From: Pseudomonadota bacterium
GTDB lineage: Bacteria; Pseudomonadota; Gammaproteobacteria; Burkholderiales; Burkholderiaceae_E
Length of the DNA stretch: 64,000 nucleotides
NCBI GenBank assembly: GCA_023389055.1
Contig: JAEWFA010000062.1
Span: forward strand, 15,767-79,766
Reading direction: 5' to 3'
Position numbers and translations under genes: made by a program. Under the pieces are notes generated by a model, which was not told the DNA's origin, made no database searches, and worked only from the letters and a program-made list of their open reading frames with translations. Numbering within the stretch: the first letter of the stretch is position 1; each line of letters starts with the position of its first letter. Positions 49,431 to 62,462 of the stretch are shown here, in pieces.

Positions 49431-50609
49431 TCAGACGATCTCGAACAGGCCCGCCGCGCCCATGCCGCCGCCGATGCACATCGTGACGACGGTCCATCGC
49501 GCGCCACGTCGGCGGCCCTCGATCAGTGCGTGCCCCGTCAGGCGCTGGCCACTCATTCCGTAGGGATGGCCGACGGCGATCGCGCCGCCGTTGACGTTCA
49601 GCCGCTCGTCGGGAATGCCCAGCTTGTCGCGACAGTAGAGCACCTGCACCGCGAAAGCCTCGTTCAATTCCCACAGGTCGATGTCGTCGACTTTCCTGCC
49701 GGCGCGCTCGAGCAGTTTCGGCACTGCGTAGACCGGGCCGATTCCCATCTCGTCGGGCTCGCAGCCGGCGACCGCGAAACCGCGGAAATAACCCAGCGGC
49801 TTCAGTCCGCGTTTCTCGGCGAGCGAAGCCTCCATCACCACGCAGGCGCCCGCGCCGTCGGAGAACTGGCTCGCGTTGCCTGCAGCCACCGACCCGCCGG
49901 GCAACGCCGGCCTGATCTGCGAGATGCTCTCGACCGTGGTGCCGGGCCGACGTCCCTCGTCGTCGTCGAGCGTGACCTCGCGCGTCTCGAGCCTGCCGCT
50001 CGCCTTGTCGGCGACCGCCATGCGCACCGTGATCGGCACGATCTCGTCCTTGAAACGGCCCGCCTCGGCCGCGGCGACCGCGCGCTGCTGGCTGCGCGCG
50101 CCGTACTCATCCTGGCGCTCGCGCTCGATGCCGTAGCGGCGCGCGACCGTCTCGGCCGTCTGCAGCATCGGCCAATAGAGCTCGGGCTTGGACTTCTTCA
50201 GGCCCTTCTCGACGAACATGTGCCGGTTCGACTCGTTCTGCACGCACGAGATCGACTCCACGCCGCCGGCGATGAACACGTCGCCCTCGCCGGCGATGAC
50301 CCGCTGCGCGGCCATCGCGATCGTCTGCAGGCCCGACGAGCAGAAACGGTTGACGGTGGCGCCCGAGACGCTCACCGGACAGCCGGCGGCGATCGCCGCC
50401 TGGCGCGCGATGTTCCACCCGGTGGCGCCCTCGGGGGTCGCGCAGCCCATCAGCACGTCCTCGACCTCTCCGGGCTCGATGCCGGCGCGCTCGATGGCGG
50501 CGCGCACGACGTGCCCGCCCATCGTCGCGCCGTGCGTCATGTTCAGCGCGCCGCGCCAGGACTTCGCCAGTCCGGTGCGCGCGGTCGACACGATCACTGC
50601 TTCACGCAT
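49431..50609 (-). CDS. acetyl-CoA acyltransferase (thiolase)
   Basis: This 392-residue thiolase has the active Cys in [19 protein letters not shown], the His in [19 protein letters not shown] and the second Cys in [19 protein letters not shown]. It cleaves 3-ketoacyl-CoA with CoA. The start [10 protein letters not shown] at 50609 is the normal N terminus, 19 bases after the FadB-like gene stop. It completes a beta-oxidation set with the neighbouring FadB-like enzyme. Confidence 0.94.
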   Translation of the reverse strand: MREAVIVSTARTGLAKSWRGALNMTHGATMGGHVVRAAIERAGIEPGEVEDVLMGCATPEGATGWNIARQAAIAAGCPVSVSGATVNRFCSSGLQTIAMAAQRVIAGEGDVFIAGGVESISCVQNESNRHMFVEKGLKKSKPELYWPMLQTAETVARRYGIERERQDEYGARSQQRAVAAAEAGRFKDEIVPITVRMAVADKASGRLETREVTLDDDEGRRPGTTVESISQIRPALPGGSVAAGNASQFSDGAGACVVMEASLAEKRGLKPLGYFRGFAVAGCEPDEMGIGPVYAVPKLLERAGRKVDDIDLWELNEAFAVQVLYCRDKLGIPDERLNVNGGAIAVGHPYGMSGQRLTGHALIEGRRRGARWTVVTMCIGGGMGAAGLFEIV

Positions 50610-50628
50610 GTTGGTTTCCCCGTTCCGT

Positions 50629-52722
50629 TCAACCGTTGAATCCCTTTCCTTCGGCGACCAGGCGTGCGAGCAGCGGTGCCGGCGTCCAGAACGACGCATC
50701 GCCCCGCGCGCTGCGCGCGAAGTCGTGCATCCGGTTCACGACGTTGTACAGGCCGTACTGGTCGGCGTAGAGCATCGGCCCGCCGCGCCACAGCGGAAAG
50801 CCGTAGCCGGTGAGATAGATCATGTCGATGTCGGAGGCGCGCAGCGCGATGCCCTCCTCGAGGATCTTCGCGCCTTCGTTGGTGAGCGCGAAGACGAGTC
50901 GGTGCACGATCTCGTCGTCGGAGAGCTTGCGCGGGGTCACGCCGATCGACTCGCGGTGCGACGAGATCAACTCGTCCACCTGCGCATCGGGCAGCGCATC
51001 GCGTTTGCCCGGCACGTAGCGGTACCAGCCCGCGCCGGTCTTCTGCCCGAATCGACCGAGTTCGCACAGCTTGTCGGCGATCCGCGGGTACTCGAGGTTC
51101 GGCTGCTCGACGTAGCGGCGCTTGCGGATGTACCAGCCGACGTCGTTGCCGGCGAGGTCGCTCATCCGGAACGGCCCCATCGCGAAGCCGAACTTCTCGA
51201 TCGCTCGATCGACCTGCTGGGGCGTTGCGCCCTCTTCGAGCATGTACAACGCCTGGCGCAGGTACTGCTCGATCATCCGGTTGCCGATGAAGCCGTCGCA
51301 CACGCCCGAGACGACTCCGGTCTTGCGCAGCTTCTTCGCCAGCTGCATCGTCGTGGCGAGAACGTCCTTGCCGGTCTTCTCGCCTCGCACGATCTCGAGC
51401 AGCTTCATCACGTTCGCGGGCGAGAAGAAGTGCGTGCCGATGACGTCCTGCGGGCGCTTCGTGAACGAGGCGATGCGGTTCACGTCGAGCGTCGAGGTGT
51501 TCGTCGCAAGGATCGCGCCCTGCTTCATCACTTCGTCGAGCCTGCGGAACACCTTCTCCTTGACCGCCATGTCCTCGAACACCGCCTCGATCACGATGTC
51601 GGCGTCGGCGATGTCGTCGTAGGAGAGCGTCGGCTCGATCAGCGCCATCCGCTTGTCCACGTCGTCGGGCTTCATCCGTCCCTTCTTCGCGGTGTTCTCG
51701 TAGTTCCTGCGGATCGTCCCTACGCCCTTGTCGAGCGCTTCCTGCGCGACTTCGAGCAGCTTCACCGCAATGCCGGCGTTGGCGAAGTTCATCGCGATGC
51801 CGCCGCCCATCGTGCCCGCGCCGATTACCGCGGCGCGCTCGATCCTGCGCGTGGGCGTCGACGACGGAACATCGGGAATCTTGCTCGCCGCGCGCTCGCC
51901 GAAGAACGCATGGCGCAGCGCGCGCGACTCGGGCGTCTGCACCAGTTCGAGGAACAGGCGCCGTTCGTTGGCCATTCCCTCTTCGAAGCCCATCGTGACC
52001 GCGCCGGTGATCGCATCGATGCAGCGCACCGGCGCCGGGAAGTTCTTCGCGACCGCGCCGGCCGTGTTGCGCGAGAAGCGCAGGAACGCTTCGGCGTCGT
52101 CGTGTTCGACGCGCAGGTCGCGTACCTTTGGCAAGCCGCGGTTCTCGGCGAGCGCCTTCTGCGCGAAAGCGATCGCCCCCTCGACGAGATCGCCTTCGAC
52201 GATCTCGTCGAACAGCTTCGTTCCGGCAAACTTCTCGGACTTCACCGGTTCGCCCGAGACGATCATGTTGACCGCCGTCTCGAGCGGCACGACGCGCGGC
52301 AGCCTTTGCGTGCCGCCCGCTCCGGGGAGGATGCCGAGCTTGACCTCGGGAAGCGCGATCTGCGCGCCCGGCGAGGCAACGCGGAAATGGCAGCCGAGCG
52401 CAAGCTCGAGCCCCCCGCCCATCGCGACCGCGTGCACGGCGGCGACCACCGGTTTCGTGCTTGCCTCGATCGTGCGGATCACCGTGTGCAGCGTCGGCTC
52501 GGCGAGCGCCTTCGGCGTGTTGAACTCGCGAATGTCGGCACCGCCCGAGAACGCGTTGCCTGCACCGTGGAGGACGATCGCGCGGATTGCATCGTCGGCC
52601 TGCGCGCGACGGAGCGCTTCGACCAGACCCGTGCGCAAGTCGTGGCCGAGACCGTTGACGGGAGGATTGTCCATCGTGACGACGGCAACGTCGCCTCGGG
52701 GGACGTAATGCGCTTGGGTCAT
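50629..52722 (-). CDS. FadB-type enoyl-CoA hydratase / 3-hydroxyacyl-CoA dehydrogenase
   Basis: This 697-residue multifunctional protein has an N-terminal crotonase domain ([31 protein letters not shown] and [19 protein letters not shown]) and a C-terminal dehydrogenase beginning [20 protein letters not shown], with the [20 protein letters not shown] and [12 protein letters not shown] segments. It performs two consecutive beta-oxidation steps. The length is close to FadB/MFP2-type proteins (about 700-730). Upstream, minus-strand TACACT (52767-52762) is a possible -10 element. The gap to livF, 172 bases, holds no gene. Confidence 0.93.
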   Translation of the reverse strand: MTQAHYVPRGDVAVVTMDNPPVNGLGHDLRTGLVEALRRAQADDAIRAIVLHGAGNAFSGGADIREFNTPKALAEPTLHTVIRTIEASTKPVVAAVHAVAMGGGLELALGCHFRVASPGAQIALPEVKLGILPGAGGTQRLPRVVPLETAVNMIVSGEPVKSEKFAGTKLFDEIVEGDLVEGAIAFAQKALAENRGLPKVRDLRVEHDDAEAFLRFSRNTAGAVAKNFPAPVRCIDAITGAVTMGFEEGMANERRLFLELVQTPESRALRHAFFGERAASKIPDVPSSTPTRRIERAAVIGAGTMGGGIAMNFANAGIAVKLLEVAQEALDKGVGTIRRNYENTAKKGRMKPDDVDKRMALIEPTLSYDDIADADIVIEAVFEDMAVKEKVFRRLDEVMKQGAILATNTSTLDVNRIASFTKRPQDVIGTHFFSPANVMKLLEIVRGEKTGKDVLATTMQLAKKLRKTGVVSGVCDGFIGNRMIEQYLRQALYMLEEGATPQQVDRAIEKFGFAMGPFRMSDLAGNDVGWYIRKRRYVEQPNLEYPRIADKLCELGRFGQKTGAGWYRYVPGKRDALPDAQVDELISSHRESIGVTPRKLSDDEIVHRLVFALTNEGAKILEEGIALRASDIDMIYLTGYGFPLWRGGPMLYADQYGLYNVVNRMHDFARSARGDASFWTPAPLLARLVAEGKGFNG

Positions 52723-52894
52723 GGGGAGGCTTCCGGAGAGTGACGGGACTGCTTAACGCGCAGTGTAACCGAGGGGTTTTTCCCTGTTTTCGCTCCACAC
52801 GCTGAGGCGCGCAAGCGCCGGGCGCGCCGCGGCGCTCTGCGCCATTGGGGCCGGTACCGTGCGGAGCGAATGCAGCGAACGAGCGCGCCGGACC

Positions 52895-53611
52895 CTACAC
52901 CTCCAGCCACTCGCGCCGCACGTCGTCGCTGGTGCGCAGCTCGTCGGGCGTGCCCTCGAACACGATGCGGCCGTGCCCCATCACATAGACCCGCTGCGAG
53001 ATCCGCATCGCGATCGCGAGCTTCTGTTCGACCAGCAGCACCGAGATGCCGCGACGCTCGAGCTCGACCAGGTAGCCGGCGACGAGCTCGACGATCTTCG
53101 GCGCGAGACCCTCGGTGGGTTCGTCGATGAGGATCAGCTCGGGCTCGCCCATCAGCGTGCGGCACAGCGTGAGCATCTGCTGCTCGCCGCCGGAGAGCAC
53201 GCCCGCCTGCGTGTGGCGCCGCTCGGCCAGGCGCGGGAACATCCGATACATGTCGTCGAAGCTCCAGCGCCCGGACTTCCGGCTCTTCTGTCCCAGCAGC
53301 AGGTTCTGCTCGACGGTGAGCGAGGGAAAGACGTCCCTGCTCTCGGGCACGTAGCCCACGCCGAGCGGCGCGATCTCGTAAGCCTTGCGCCCGAGCAGTT
53401 CGCGGCCGCGATAGACGATGCTGCCGGTGGCTTCGACCAGACCCATGACGGCCTTGGCCGTCGTCGAGCGACCCACGCCGTTGCGCCCGAGAAGACTGAC
53501 GATCTCGCCGCGGCCGACGTGCAGGTCGACGCCGTGCAGCACGTGGCTCTTGCCGTAGTACGCGTGCAGGTTGGAGATCTGCAGCAACGGCTCGGCGCTC
53601 GCGTGGCTCAC
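52895..53611 (-). CDS. livF: Liv-type ABC transporter ATPase, LivF, with variant Walker A
   Basis: This 238-residue ATPase has Walker A reading GRNGVGRSTT (residues 42-51), so the usual P-loop lysine is Arg48. Signature LSGGEQQMLTLCRTLMG and Walker B LILIDEPTEGLAP are normal. The Lys-to-Arg form occurs in other LivF proteins I recall, and it may still function. The start gives an ATGA overlap with livG. It ends the second Liv operon. Confidence 0.9.
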   Translation of the reverse strand: MSHASAEPLLQISNLHAYYGKSHVLHGVDLHVGRGEIVSLLGRNGVGRSTTAKAVMGLVEATGSIVYRGRELLGRKAYEIAPLGVGYVPESRDVFPSLTVEQNLLLGQKSRKSGRWSFDDMYRMFPRLAERRHTQAGVLSGGEQQMLTLCRTLMGEPELILIDEPTEGLAPKIVELVAGYLVELERRGISVLLVEQKLAIAMRISQRVYVMGHGRIVFEGTPDELRTSDDVRREWLEV

Positions 53612-54435
53612 TGGCCGGCCTCCGATTCCATCGTCCCGAGATAGGCCTGCTGCACGGCCTCGCTCGCACGGATCCGTTGCGGCGTGCCGGTGGCGAGCAC
53701 CTGCCCGTAGACGAGCACCGAGATGCGGTCAGCCAGGCCGAATACGACGCTCATGTCGTGCTCGACCATCACCAGCGTGCGCCCTTCGGTGACCCGACGG
53801 ATCAGCTCGACCGCGCGATCGCTCTCCGAACGGCTCATGCCGGCGGTGGGCTCGTCGAGCAGGATCACCCGGGCGCCGCCCGCGATCGTGATGCCGATCT
53901 CGAGCGCGCGCTGCTCGGCGTAGGTGAGCGTGCCGGCAAGCGCGTCGCGGCGATGCCGCAGCCCGATCCGTTGCAGCACGTCTTCGGCGCGCTCGGCCGC
54001 GTCGGCGAGCCGGGCCAGCCGGCGCCAGCACGAGTAGCGGTAGCCCAGCGACCACAGCGTCGCGCAGCGTACGTTCTCGAAGGCCGACATGCGCGGGAAC
54101 AGGTTCGTGATCTGGAAGCTGCGCGCGAGTCCCTTCCGGTTGATCTGATAGGGGCGATCGGCGGTGATGTCCTCGCCGTTCAACTCGATGCGCCCGCCGC
54201 TCGCCCGAAAGCGCCCTGAGATCAGGTTGAACAGCGTCGACTTGCCGGCGCCGTTCGGGCCGATCACCGCGTGACGCTCGCCGCGCGGTATCGACAGATC
54301 GACGCCGCGGATGATCGGGGTCTTGCCGAAGGACTTGTGGACGTCGACGAGCGTGAGCGCCGCCGTCGCTGCCGTCGTTGCGCCGGCTGCACGCTCGGCT
54401 GGCGACGGCGCCATGCGCTCGGGACGCGCGCTCAC
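53608..54435 (-). CDS. livG: Liv-type ABC transporter ATPase, LivG
   Basis: This 275-residue ATPase has Walker A GPNGAGKST, signature LTYAEQRALEIGITIAGG (degenerate as in LivG) and Walker B VILLDEPTAGMSRSESD. NRKGLARSFQITNLFPRMSA is the LivG Q-loop. The GTG at 54435 gives a GTGA overlap with livM; the ATG at 54414 (MAPSPAER) is an alternative that shortens it by seven residues. A long shadow frame upstream has no family similarity. Confidence 0.9.
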   Translation of the reverse strand: MSARPERMAPSPAERAAGATTAATAALTLVDVHKSFGKTPIIRGVDLSIPRGERHAVIGPNGAGKSTLFNLISGRFRASGGRIELNGEDITADRPYQINRKGLARSFQITNLFPRMSAFENVRCATLWSLGYRYSCWRRLARLADAAERAEDVLQRIGLRHRRDALAGTLTYAEQRALEIGITIAGGARVILLDEPTAGMSRSESDRAVELIRRVTEGRTLVMVEHDMSVVFGLADRISVLVYGQVLATGTPQRIRASEAVQQAYLGTMESEAGQ

Positions 54436-55739
54436 GGCGCCGCTTCCCGGCCGACGTTCGCCTCGATCAGCGTCTGCACCGCATTCCATGCGCCGGAGAA
54501 TCGTCGGCGAGCCGCCTCGAAACCGAGCCCGCCCGCTGCAATCAACGCAAGCGCCGCCAGCCACGACTGCGACGACGCCGCATCGAGATCGACGCCGAAC
54601 AAGCGTAGCTGCGAGCCCGACGCGAAGTTCAGCGTCAACTGGTAGCTCATTTCGACGATCGCGATGACGCCGGCGAGCAGCACCGTGCCGGCCAACGCGA
54701 GAGCCGCGTAAGGCGCGGCGAGCCGACCGAGCAGTCCGTGCCGGGCCACGCGCAGGTTCATCGCGATCAGCGACGCGACGCCGCCCGGTGCATACATCAC
54801 CATCAGCACGAAGAAGACGCCGAGATAGAACTGCCACGCACTCGTGTAGTCGGACAGCGCCACCGCGAAGAAGATGAAGATCACCGCGCCGAGGATCGGC
54901 CCGAAGAAAAATCCCGCTCCGCCGAGGAAGGCGGCGACTAGCACGCCGCCCGAGCGCGCCGTCGAGACGTTCTCGGCCGACACGATCTCGAAATTGATCG
55001 CCGACAGTCCACCGGCGATGCCGCAGAAGAAGGCCGAGACGACGATCACGAGGAAGCGCACGTGTTGCGCGCTGTAGCCGATGAACTCGGCGCGCTCGGG
55101 GTTGTCGCGCACCGCGTTCGAGATGCGCCCGAGCGGGGTGTGCGAGAACGCGTACATCGCGATCATGCTGGCGAAGCACCAGACGGCGATCAGGTAGTAC
55201 ACCTCGATCGCCGGCCCGAAGGTGACGCCGAGGAAGGGCTCGCCGACGACGCGGTTCGTCGAGATGCCGCCTTCGCCGCCGAAGAAGCCGGGAAACATCA
55301 GCGATGCGGCGAAGACGAGCTCGCCGATGCCGAGGGTGATCATCGCGAAGGGCGTGCCGGCCTTCTTCGTCGTGACGTAGCCGAACAGCACGCCGAAGAC
55401 CGCGCCGAAGAATCCGCCCACGAGCGGGATCATCGACACCGGCAGCCACAGGCGGCCCTCGCCCACCCAATTCAATGCGTGGATCGCGAAGAATGCGCCG
55501 AGTCCCGAATACACCGCATGGCCGAACGACAGCATGCCGGCCTGCCCGAAGATCATGTTGTAGGCCAGCGCGAACACGATCATGACGCCCATCTGCGACA
55601 GCAGCGTGATCGCGAAGCCCTTCTGGAAGACGAGTGGCAGCACCGCGAAAAGCAGCGCCGTCGCCGACCAGATCGCCCAACGGCCGAGATCGATCGGCTC
55701 GAAGCGCACGCGCGGCACGCGCAGGGCGGGCGCCGTCAT
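54432..55739 (-). CDS. livM: Liv-type ABC transporter permease, LivM, with long C terminus
   Basis: This 435-residue permease has the LivM motif GMLSFGHAVYSGLGAFFAIH, coupling loop AVRDNPERAEFIGYSAQHVR and GGVLVAAFLGGAGFFFGPIL. It is about 100 residues longer than the first LivM in this window: after LSDYTSAWQFYLGVFFVLMV extra hydrophobic stretches (ALALAGTVLLAGVIAIVEM, WLAALALIAAGGLGFEAA) follow. Similar long forms exist in Burkholderiales. It is separated from livH by three bases. Confidence 0.91.
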   Translation of the reverse strand: MTAPALRVPRVRFEPIDLGRWAIWSATALLFAVLPLVFQKGFAITLLSQMGVMIVFALAYNMIFGQAGMLSFGHAVYSGLGAFFAIHALNWVGEGRLWLPVSMIPLVGGFFGAVFGVLFGYVTTKKAGTPFAMITLGIGELVFAASLMFPGFFGGEGGISTNRVVGEPFLGVTFGPAIEVYYLIAVWCFASMIAMYAFSHTPLGRISNAVRDNPERAEFIGYSAQHVRFLVIVVSAFFCGIAGGLSAINFEIVSAENVSTARSGGVLVAAFLGGAGFFFGPILGAVIFIFFAVALSDYTSAWQFYLGVFFVLMVMYAPGGVASLIAMNLRVARHGLLGRLAAPYAALALAGTVLLAGVIAIVEMSYQLTLNFASGSQLRLFGVDLDAASSQSWLAALALIAAGGLGFEAARRRFSGAWNAVQTLIEANVGREAAP

Positions 55740-55742
55740 GCG

Positions 55743-56711
55743 CTAGTTCTCCCGCGTTCCCATCAACCCGCGCGGCCGCAGGATCAGTACGAGCACCAGC
55801 AGCAGGTACGGCAGCACCGGCGCGACCTGCGACACCTTCAGCGACCAGACGCTGTAGAGCGGTGCGTCGGGGCCGAGCGGCACGCCCAGGCGCTCGAAGA
55901 GCGCCAGCGGCGACCAGTCGATGCCGACCGCGAAAGTCTGCATCAGCCCGATCAGCAACGACGCGACGAAGGCGCCGGCGAGCGATCCCATTCCGCCGAC
56001 GACGACGACGACGAAGACGATCGAGACGATCACCGCCGCCATCGACGGCTCGGTGACGTAGGCGTTGCCACCGATGACGCCGGCCAGCGCGGCCAGCGCG
56101 CAGCCGCCACCGAAAGTGAGCATGAAAACCCGCGGCACGTTGTGCCCCAGCGCCTGCACCATCTCCGGGTGCGTCAGCGACGCCTGGATCACGAGGCCGA
56201 TTCGGGTTCGCGTGAGCACGAGCCAGATCGCGAGCAGCATCGCGCCGGCCACGAGCATCATGAACGCACGATAGGTCGGGAAGTTCGTCGTGTAGACGGT
56301 GAACAGCGACCCGGCCAGCGGCTCGGGCACGACGTACGGCACGGCGGCGCGTCCCCAGACGATCTGCACGACCTCGACGACGATGTACGCAAGCCCGAAA
56401 GTGAAGAGCAGCTCGGGCACGTGCCCCCATCGGTGCACGCGTCGAAGCCCGTAGCGCTCGACGAAGGCGCCGAGCACGCCGACGGCGAGCGGAGCGACAA
56501 CCAGCGCGATCCAGTAGCCGGTGCCCGGCAGCCACGCTTCGAGCCAGGCGCCGATCTGGTAAGCGAAATACGCGCCGAGCATGTAGAACGACGCATGCGC
56601 GAAGTTGAGTACGCCCATCAGGCTGAAGATGAGCGTCAGCCCCGAGGCGAGCATGAACAGCAGCAGCCCGTAGCTGACGCCGTTCAGCAATGAAACGACG
56701 AAGAACTCCAA
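55743..56711 (-). CDS. livH: Liv-type ABC transporter permease, LivH
   Basis: This 322-residue permease shows SGLTLIFSLMGVLNFAHASF (the NFAHASFYMLG entry), TRTRIGLVIQASLTHPEMVQ as coupling loop and IVFVVVVVGGMGSLAGAFVA. The ending YLLLVLVLILRPRGLMGTRE is normal. It lies downstream of the binding-protein gene after 126 bases. Confidence 0.93.
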   Translation of the reverse strand: MEFFVVSLLNGVSYGLLLFMLASGLTLIFSLMGVLNFAHASFYMLGAYFAYQIGAWLEAWLPGTGYWIALVVAPLAVGVLGAFVERYGLRRVHRWGHVPELLFTFGLAYIVVEVVQIVWGRAAVPYVVPEPLAGSLFTVYTTNFPTYRAFMMLVAGAMLLAIWLVLTRTRIGLVIQASLTHPEMVQALGHNVPRVFMLTFGGGCALAALAGVIGGNAYVTEPSMAAVIVSIVFVVVVVGGMGSLAGAFVASLLIGLMQTFAVGIDWSPLALFERLGVPLGPDAPLYSVWSLKVSQVAPVLPYLLLVLVLILRPRGLMGTREN

Positions 56712-56837
56712 GCGGTCGGTTCCTTTCGGCCGCGCGCAACGCGCCGAGCTCGATGCATCAGGGCCGCCGGCACCCGGGGGAAGGCCGCGCCGCGCGCCCC
56801 TGGCGCACGGCGAGCGCGGGCCAGCGCTACCGCTGCA

Positions 56838-58088
56838 TCACTTCGCAGTCGGTCGCTTCATCTGGCACGACGTGGGCTGCGACGCGACGTACGGTTCGAG
56901 CATCGCTTCGGTGCGCCAGCCGTAGCCGGTACCTTCCTGGTCGAACCGGACGGACTTGCCGTCGACCTTCTGCCACGACGACACGTACACCGCCTGCTGG
57001 ATCTGGTGATCGGTGGCGCGCATCTCGATCTCGCCGTTCAGCGACTTGATCTTCATGCCTTCCATCGCCAGTGCCACCTTCGTCGGGTCGGTGGACTGCG
57101 CCTTCTTCATCGCCTCACCGAGCAGCTTGAAGCCGGTGTAGGTGGCCATGACGTAGTAGTCGTCCTTGAACTTGCGCGCGAAGCCCTCGACGATCGGGTC
57201 TGCCTCGGGGTTCGGCACGTTCGGATGCCAGTACGAGACCTGGCGCACGTGGCCCTCGCCGGCGGCGCCCATCGCGGTGGGAACGCCGGTGGTGCCCGCG
57301 TAGTACGTGTAGAAATTCGCCGCCAGCCCCGCGTCCTTGGCCGCCTTCACGAGCAGCGCAAGATCGGCGCCCCAGTTGCCGGTGATGATCGTATCGGCGC
57401 CCGCCGCCTTGATCTTCGCCACGTACGGCGCGAAGTCGCGAACCTGCGCCAGCGGATGGCGGTCTTTCCCGACGACCTGCACGTCGGGGCGTTTGCGTTT
57501 CAGGTACTCCTCGGCGGCCTTCTCGACCGAATGCCCGAACGCGTAGTCCTGGTTGATCAGGTAGACCTTCTTGATCTCCGGGCGCTTCGCCATGTACGAC
57601 GTGAGCGCCTCCATCTTCATGTCGGCATTGATGTCGAGCGCGAAATGCCAGAAGTTGCATCTCTGGTTGGTGAGCGACGGATCGATTGCCGCGTAATTCA
57701 GGAAGACGATCTCCTGGCCCGGATTGCGCGCGTTGTGCTTGGCGATGGCGTCGGACAGCGCAATCGCCACCGACGAACCGTTGCCCTGGACGACGTAGCG
57801 AATGCCCTGGTCGACGATCGACTTCAGCGCGGTGAGGCTCTCCTGCGGGCTGAGTTTGTTGTCGAACGGGACGACTTCGAAACGGACGTCGCCCGCCCAC
57901 TTCTGCTGGTTCGCGATGTCGGCCAGGTACTGCCAGCTGCGGACCATGTTCTGTCCGAGCGGCGCCATCATTCCCGACAACGGATCGATCCAGGCGACCT
58001 TGACGGTGCCGGTCTGCGCAACGGCGACCGGCGCGGCGAACGCCGCGGAGGCGGCCAGCACGGCCGCGGTCAGGCGCAATCTCATCAT
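56838..58088 (-). CDS. ABC transporter periplasmic substrate-binding protein, HAAT family
   Basis: This 416-residue receptor has a signal peptide (LRLTAAVLAASAAFAAPVAV, cleavage near VAQTG) and a mature start VKVAWIDPLSGMMAPLGQNM typical of LivK-like proteins. Landmarks are GIRYVVQGNGSSVAIALSDA, YLINQDYAFGHSVEKAAEEY and TIITGNWGADLALLVKAAKD. The start at 58088 follows GAGGAGGAGAG. It is the first gene of the second Liv operon. Next to beta-oxidation enzymes, its ligand may be a branched or aromatic acid; not shown by the sequence. Confidence 0.91.
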   Translation of the reverse strand: MMRLRLTAAVLAASAAFAAPVAVAQTGTVKVAWIDPLSGMMAPLGQNMVRSWQYLADIANQQKWAGDVRFEVVPFDNKLSPQESLTALKSIVDQGIRYVVQGNGSSVAIALSDAIAKHNARNPGQEIVFLNYAAIDPSLTNQRCNFWHFALDINADMKMEALTSYMAKRPEIKKVYLINQDYAFGHSVEKAAEEYLKRKRPDVQVVGKDRHPLAQVRDFAPYVAKIKAAGADTIITGNWGADLALLVKAAKDAGLAANFYTYYAGTTGVPTAMGAAGEGHVRQVSYWHPNVPNPEADPIVEGFARKFKDDYYVMATYTGFKLLGEAMKKAQSTDPTKVALAMEGMKIKSLNGEIEMRATDHQIQQAVYVSSWQKVDGKSVRFDQEGTGYGWRTEAMLEPYVASQPTSCQMKRPTAK

Positions 58089-58155
58089 CGAAGCTCTCCT
58101 CCTCAAGGATGATCCTGGCCGTCGCTCGAATCGGCGACGGTCCCGGCCGCGTCCA

Positions 58156-59162
58156 TCATAAGCGAAGACCGACTGCCCGGCGCAAGCGCTCCATGAAAGG
58201 CACGGCCGTCTCGCGCGCCTTGCGCGCGCCCGCGAGCAGCACGTCCTCGACTTCGTCCGGGTGCGCGACGAGCGCGTCGTAGCGCTCGCGCATCGGCGCC
58301 AGCTCGCCCTCGATCAACGCGTTCAGCCGCTCCTTCGCCGGTCCCCAGCCCAGGCCCTCCTCGAGCTCGGCCTTGAATTCGGCGGCGTCGTCCGGAGCTG
58401 CGAAGGCGCGATAGATCGCATAGAGCTGCGAGTTCTCCGCGTCCTTCGGCTCGCCGGGTACGCGCGAGTCGGTGACGATCCGACGGATCGACGCGTGCAG
58501 TTTCTTCGCCCCGCCCTCGAAGAGCGCGATCGTGTTGTCGTAGCTCTTCGACATCTTGCGACCGTCCAATCCCGGCAGCGTCGCAACGTGCTCCTCGACC
58601 TGCGCCTGCGGCAGCACGAAAGGTCCGTCGCCGCTGCCGAAGACGCGATTGAAGCGCTGCGCGATGTCGCGCGCCATCTCCACATGCTGGATCTGGTCGC
58701 GCCCGACCGGCACGAACTGGGCATTGAACAGCAGGATGTCGGCGGCCATCAGCACCGGGTAACTGTACAGCCCCATGCTGATGCCGGCGTCGGGGTCCTC
58801 GCCGGCGGCGTTGTTGCGATCGACCGCTGCCTTGTAGGCATGCGCGCGATTCATCAGTCCCTTCGCGGTGACGCAGCCGAGGATCCAGGTGAGCTCCGGA
58901 ATCTCGGGAATGTCCGACTGCCGATACAGCGTCACTTTCTGCGGATCGAGGCCGGCGGCGAGCCAGCTCGCGGCGATTTGCAGCCGCGACCGGCGCACGC
59001 GTTCGGGTTCGTCGCACTTGACGAGCGCGTGCAGGTCGGCGAGGAACAGGAAAGCGTCGAAGCCCGCGTCTCGACTCGCTCGCACGGTCGGCCGGATCGC
59101 GCCGACGTAGTTCCCCAGGTGCGGCGTTCCGGAGGTGGTGATTCCGGTGAGGACGCGTGGCT

Positions 59163-59166
<4 letters not shown>
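58156..59166 (-). CDS. trpS: tryptophanyl-tRNA synthetase
   Basis: This 336-residue class I synthetase has [20 protein letters not shown] (HIGH-like PHLGN) and [20 protein letters not shown] (KMSKS). It charges tRNA-Trp. The start [10 protein letters not shown] at 59166 gives an ATGA overlap with acnA. The long frame continuing upstream is an antisense shadow of acnA. Confidence 0.95.
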
Positions 59167-62021
<2,855 letters not shown>

Positions 62022-62070
62022 CCGGATCGTCTCCACAGAAGGGGTTGCCGCAACGCGTCCATCGCTGCGA

Positions 62071-62079
62071 TGCTATAAG
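62071..62079 (+). promoter_or_regulatory. extended -10 promoter element TGCTATAAG
   Basis: TGC followed by TATAAG (62074-62079) matches an extended -10 element 24 bases upstream of the ATG at 62103, in the short divergent gap with acnA. No convincing -35 box is at the right spacing. Confidence 0.4.
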
Positions 62080-62102
62080 GGTGCAGCGATGCGAAGAAGG
62101 GA

Positions 62103-62462
62103 ATGACCTTGCCCATACTACGACCGTTCGGACTCGCCGGCGCCGCGCTGATGGCGTTGGCGTTCGCGCCGGTGCACGACGCGCAGGCCGAGCCGGGGGT
62201 GCACATCCAGGCCCCGGCAAACGGAGCGAAGCTCGACGCGATGGAACAGAACCGCGTCGTCTACAAAGTCGACCCGGGTCCGCGCGGCGATCACGTGCAC
62301 CTCTATGTCGACGGCAAGGAAGTCGCGATCCTGCGGGAGCGCGAGGGCAGCTACCCGCTCGAAACGCTCGCCCCCGGCGCGCACGAGTTGTGCGTGAAGA
62401 TCGTCAACAAGGGGCACACGCCGATCGGCCTGCAGGACTGCGTGAAGGTCGCGGTGGAGTGA
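62103..62462 (+). CDS. small periplasmic protein, Ig-like fold suspected
   Basis: This 119-residue protein has a signal peptide (LRPFGLAGAALMALAFAPVH, cleavage after AQA). The mature 90 residues show GDHVHLYVDGKEVAILR and LAPGAHELCVKIVNKGHTPI, resembling small beta-sandwich proteins near copper or cytochrome genes. Two Cys (in HELCVKI and LQDCVKV) may form a disulfide. AAGAAGGGA precedes the ATG at 62103. It overlaps the downstream membrane-protein gene by GTGA. Its function is unknown. Confidence 0.65.
   Translation: MTLPILRPFGLAGAALMALAFAPVHDAQAEPGVHIQAPANGAKLDAMEQNRVVYKVDPGPRGDHVHLYVDGKEVAILREREGSYPLETLAPGAHELCVKIVNKGHTPIGLQDCVKVAVE

Noticed and set aside
53608..56739. A 1043-codon open frame on the minus strand that ends with LivG
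   Set aside because: Only the last about 270 codons have LivG motifs; the rest is an out-of-frame reading of livM and livH. The GTGA overlap at 54435 marks the real start.
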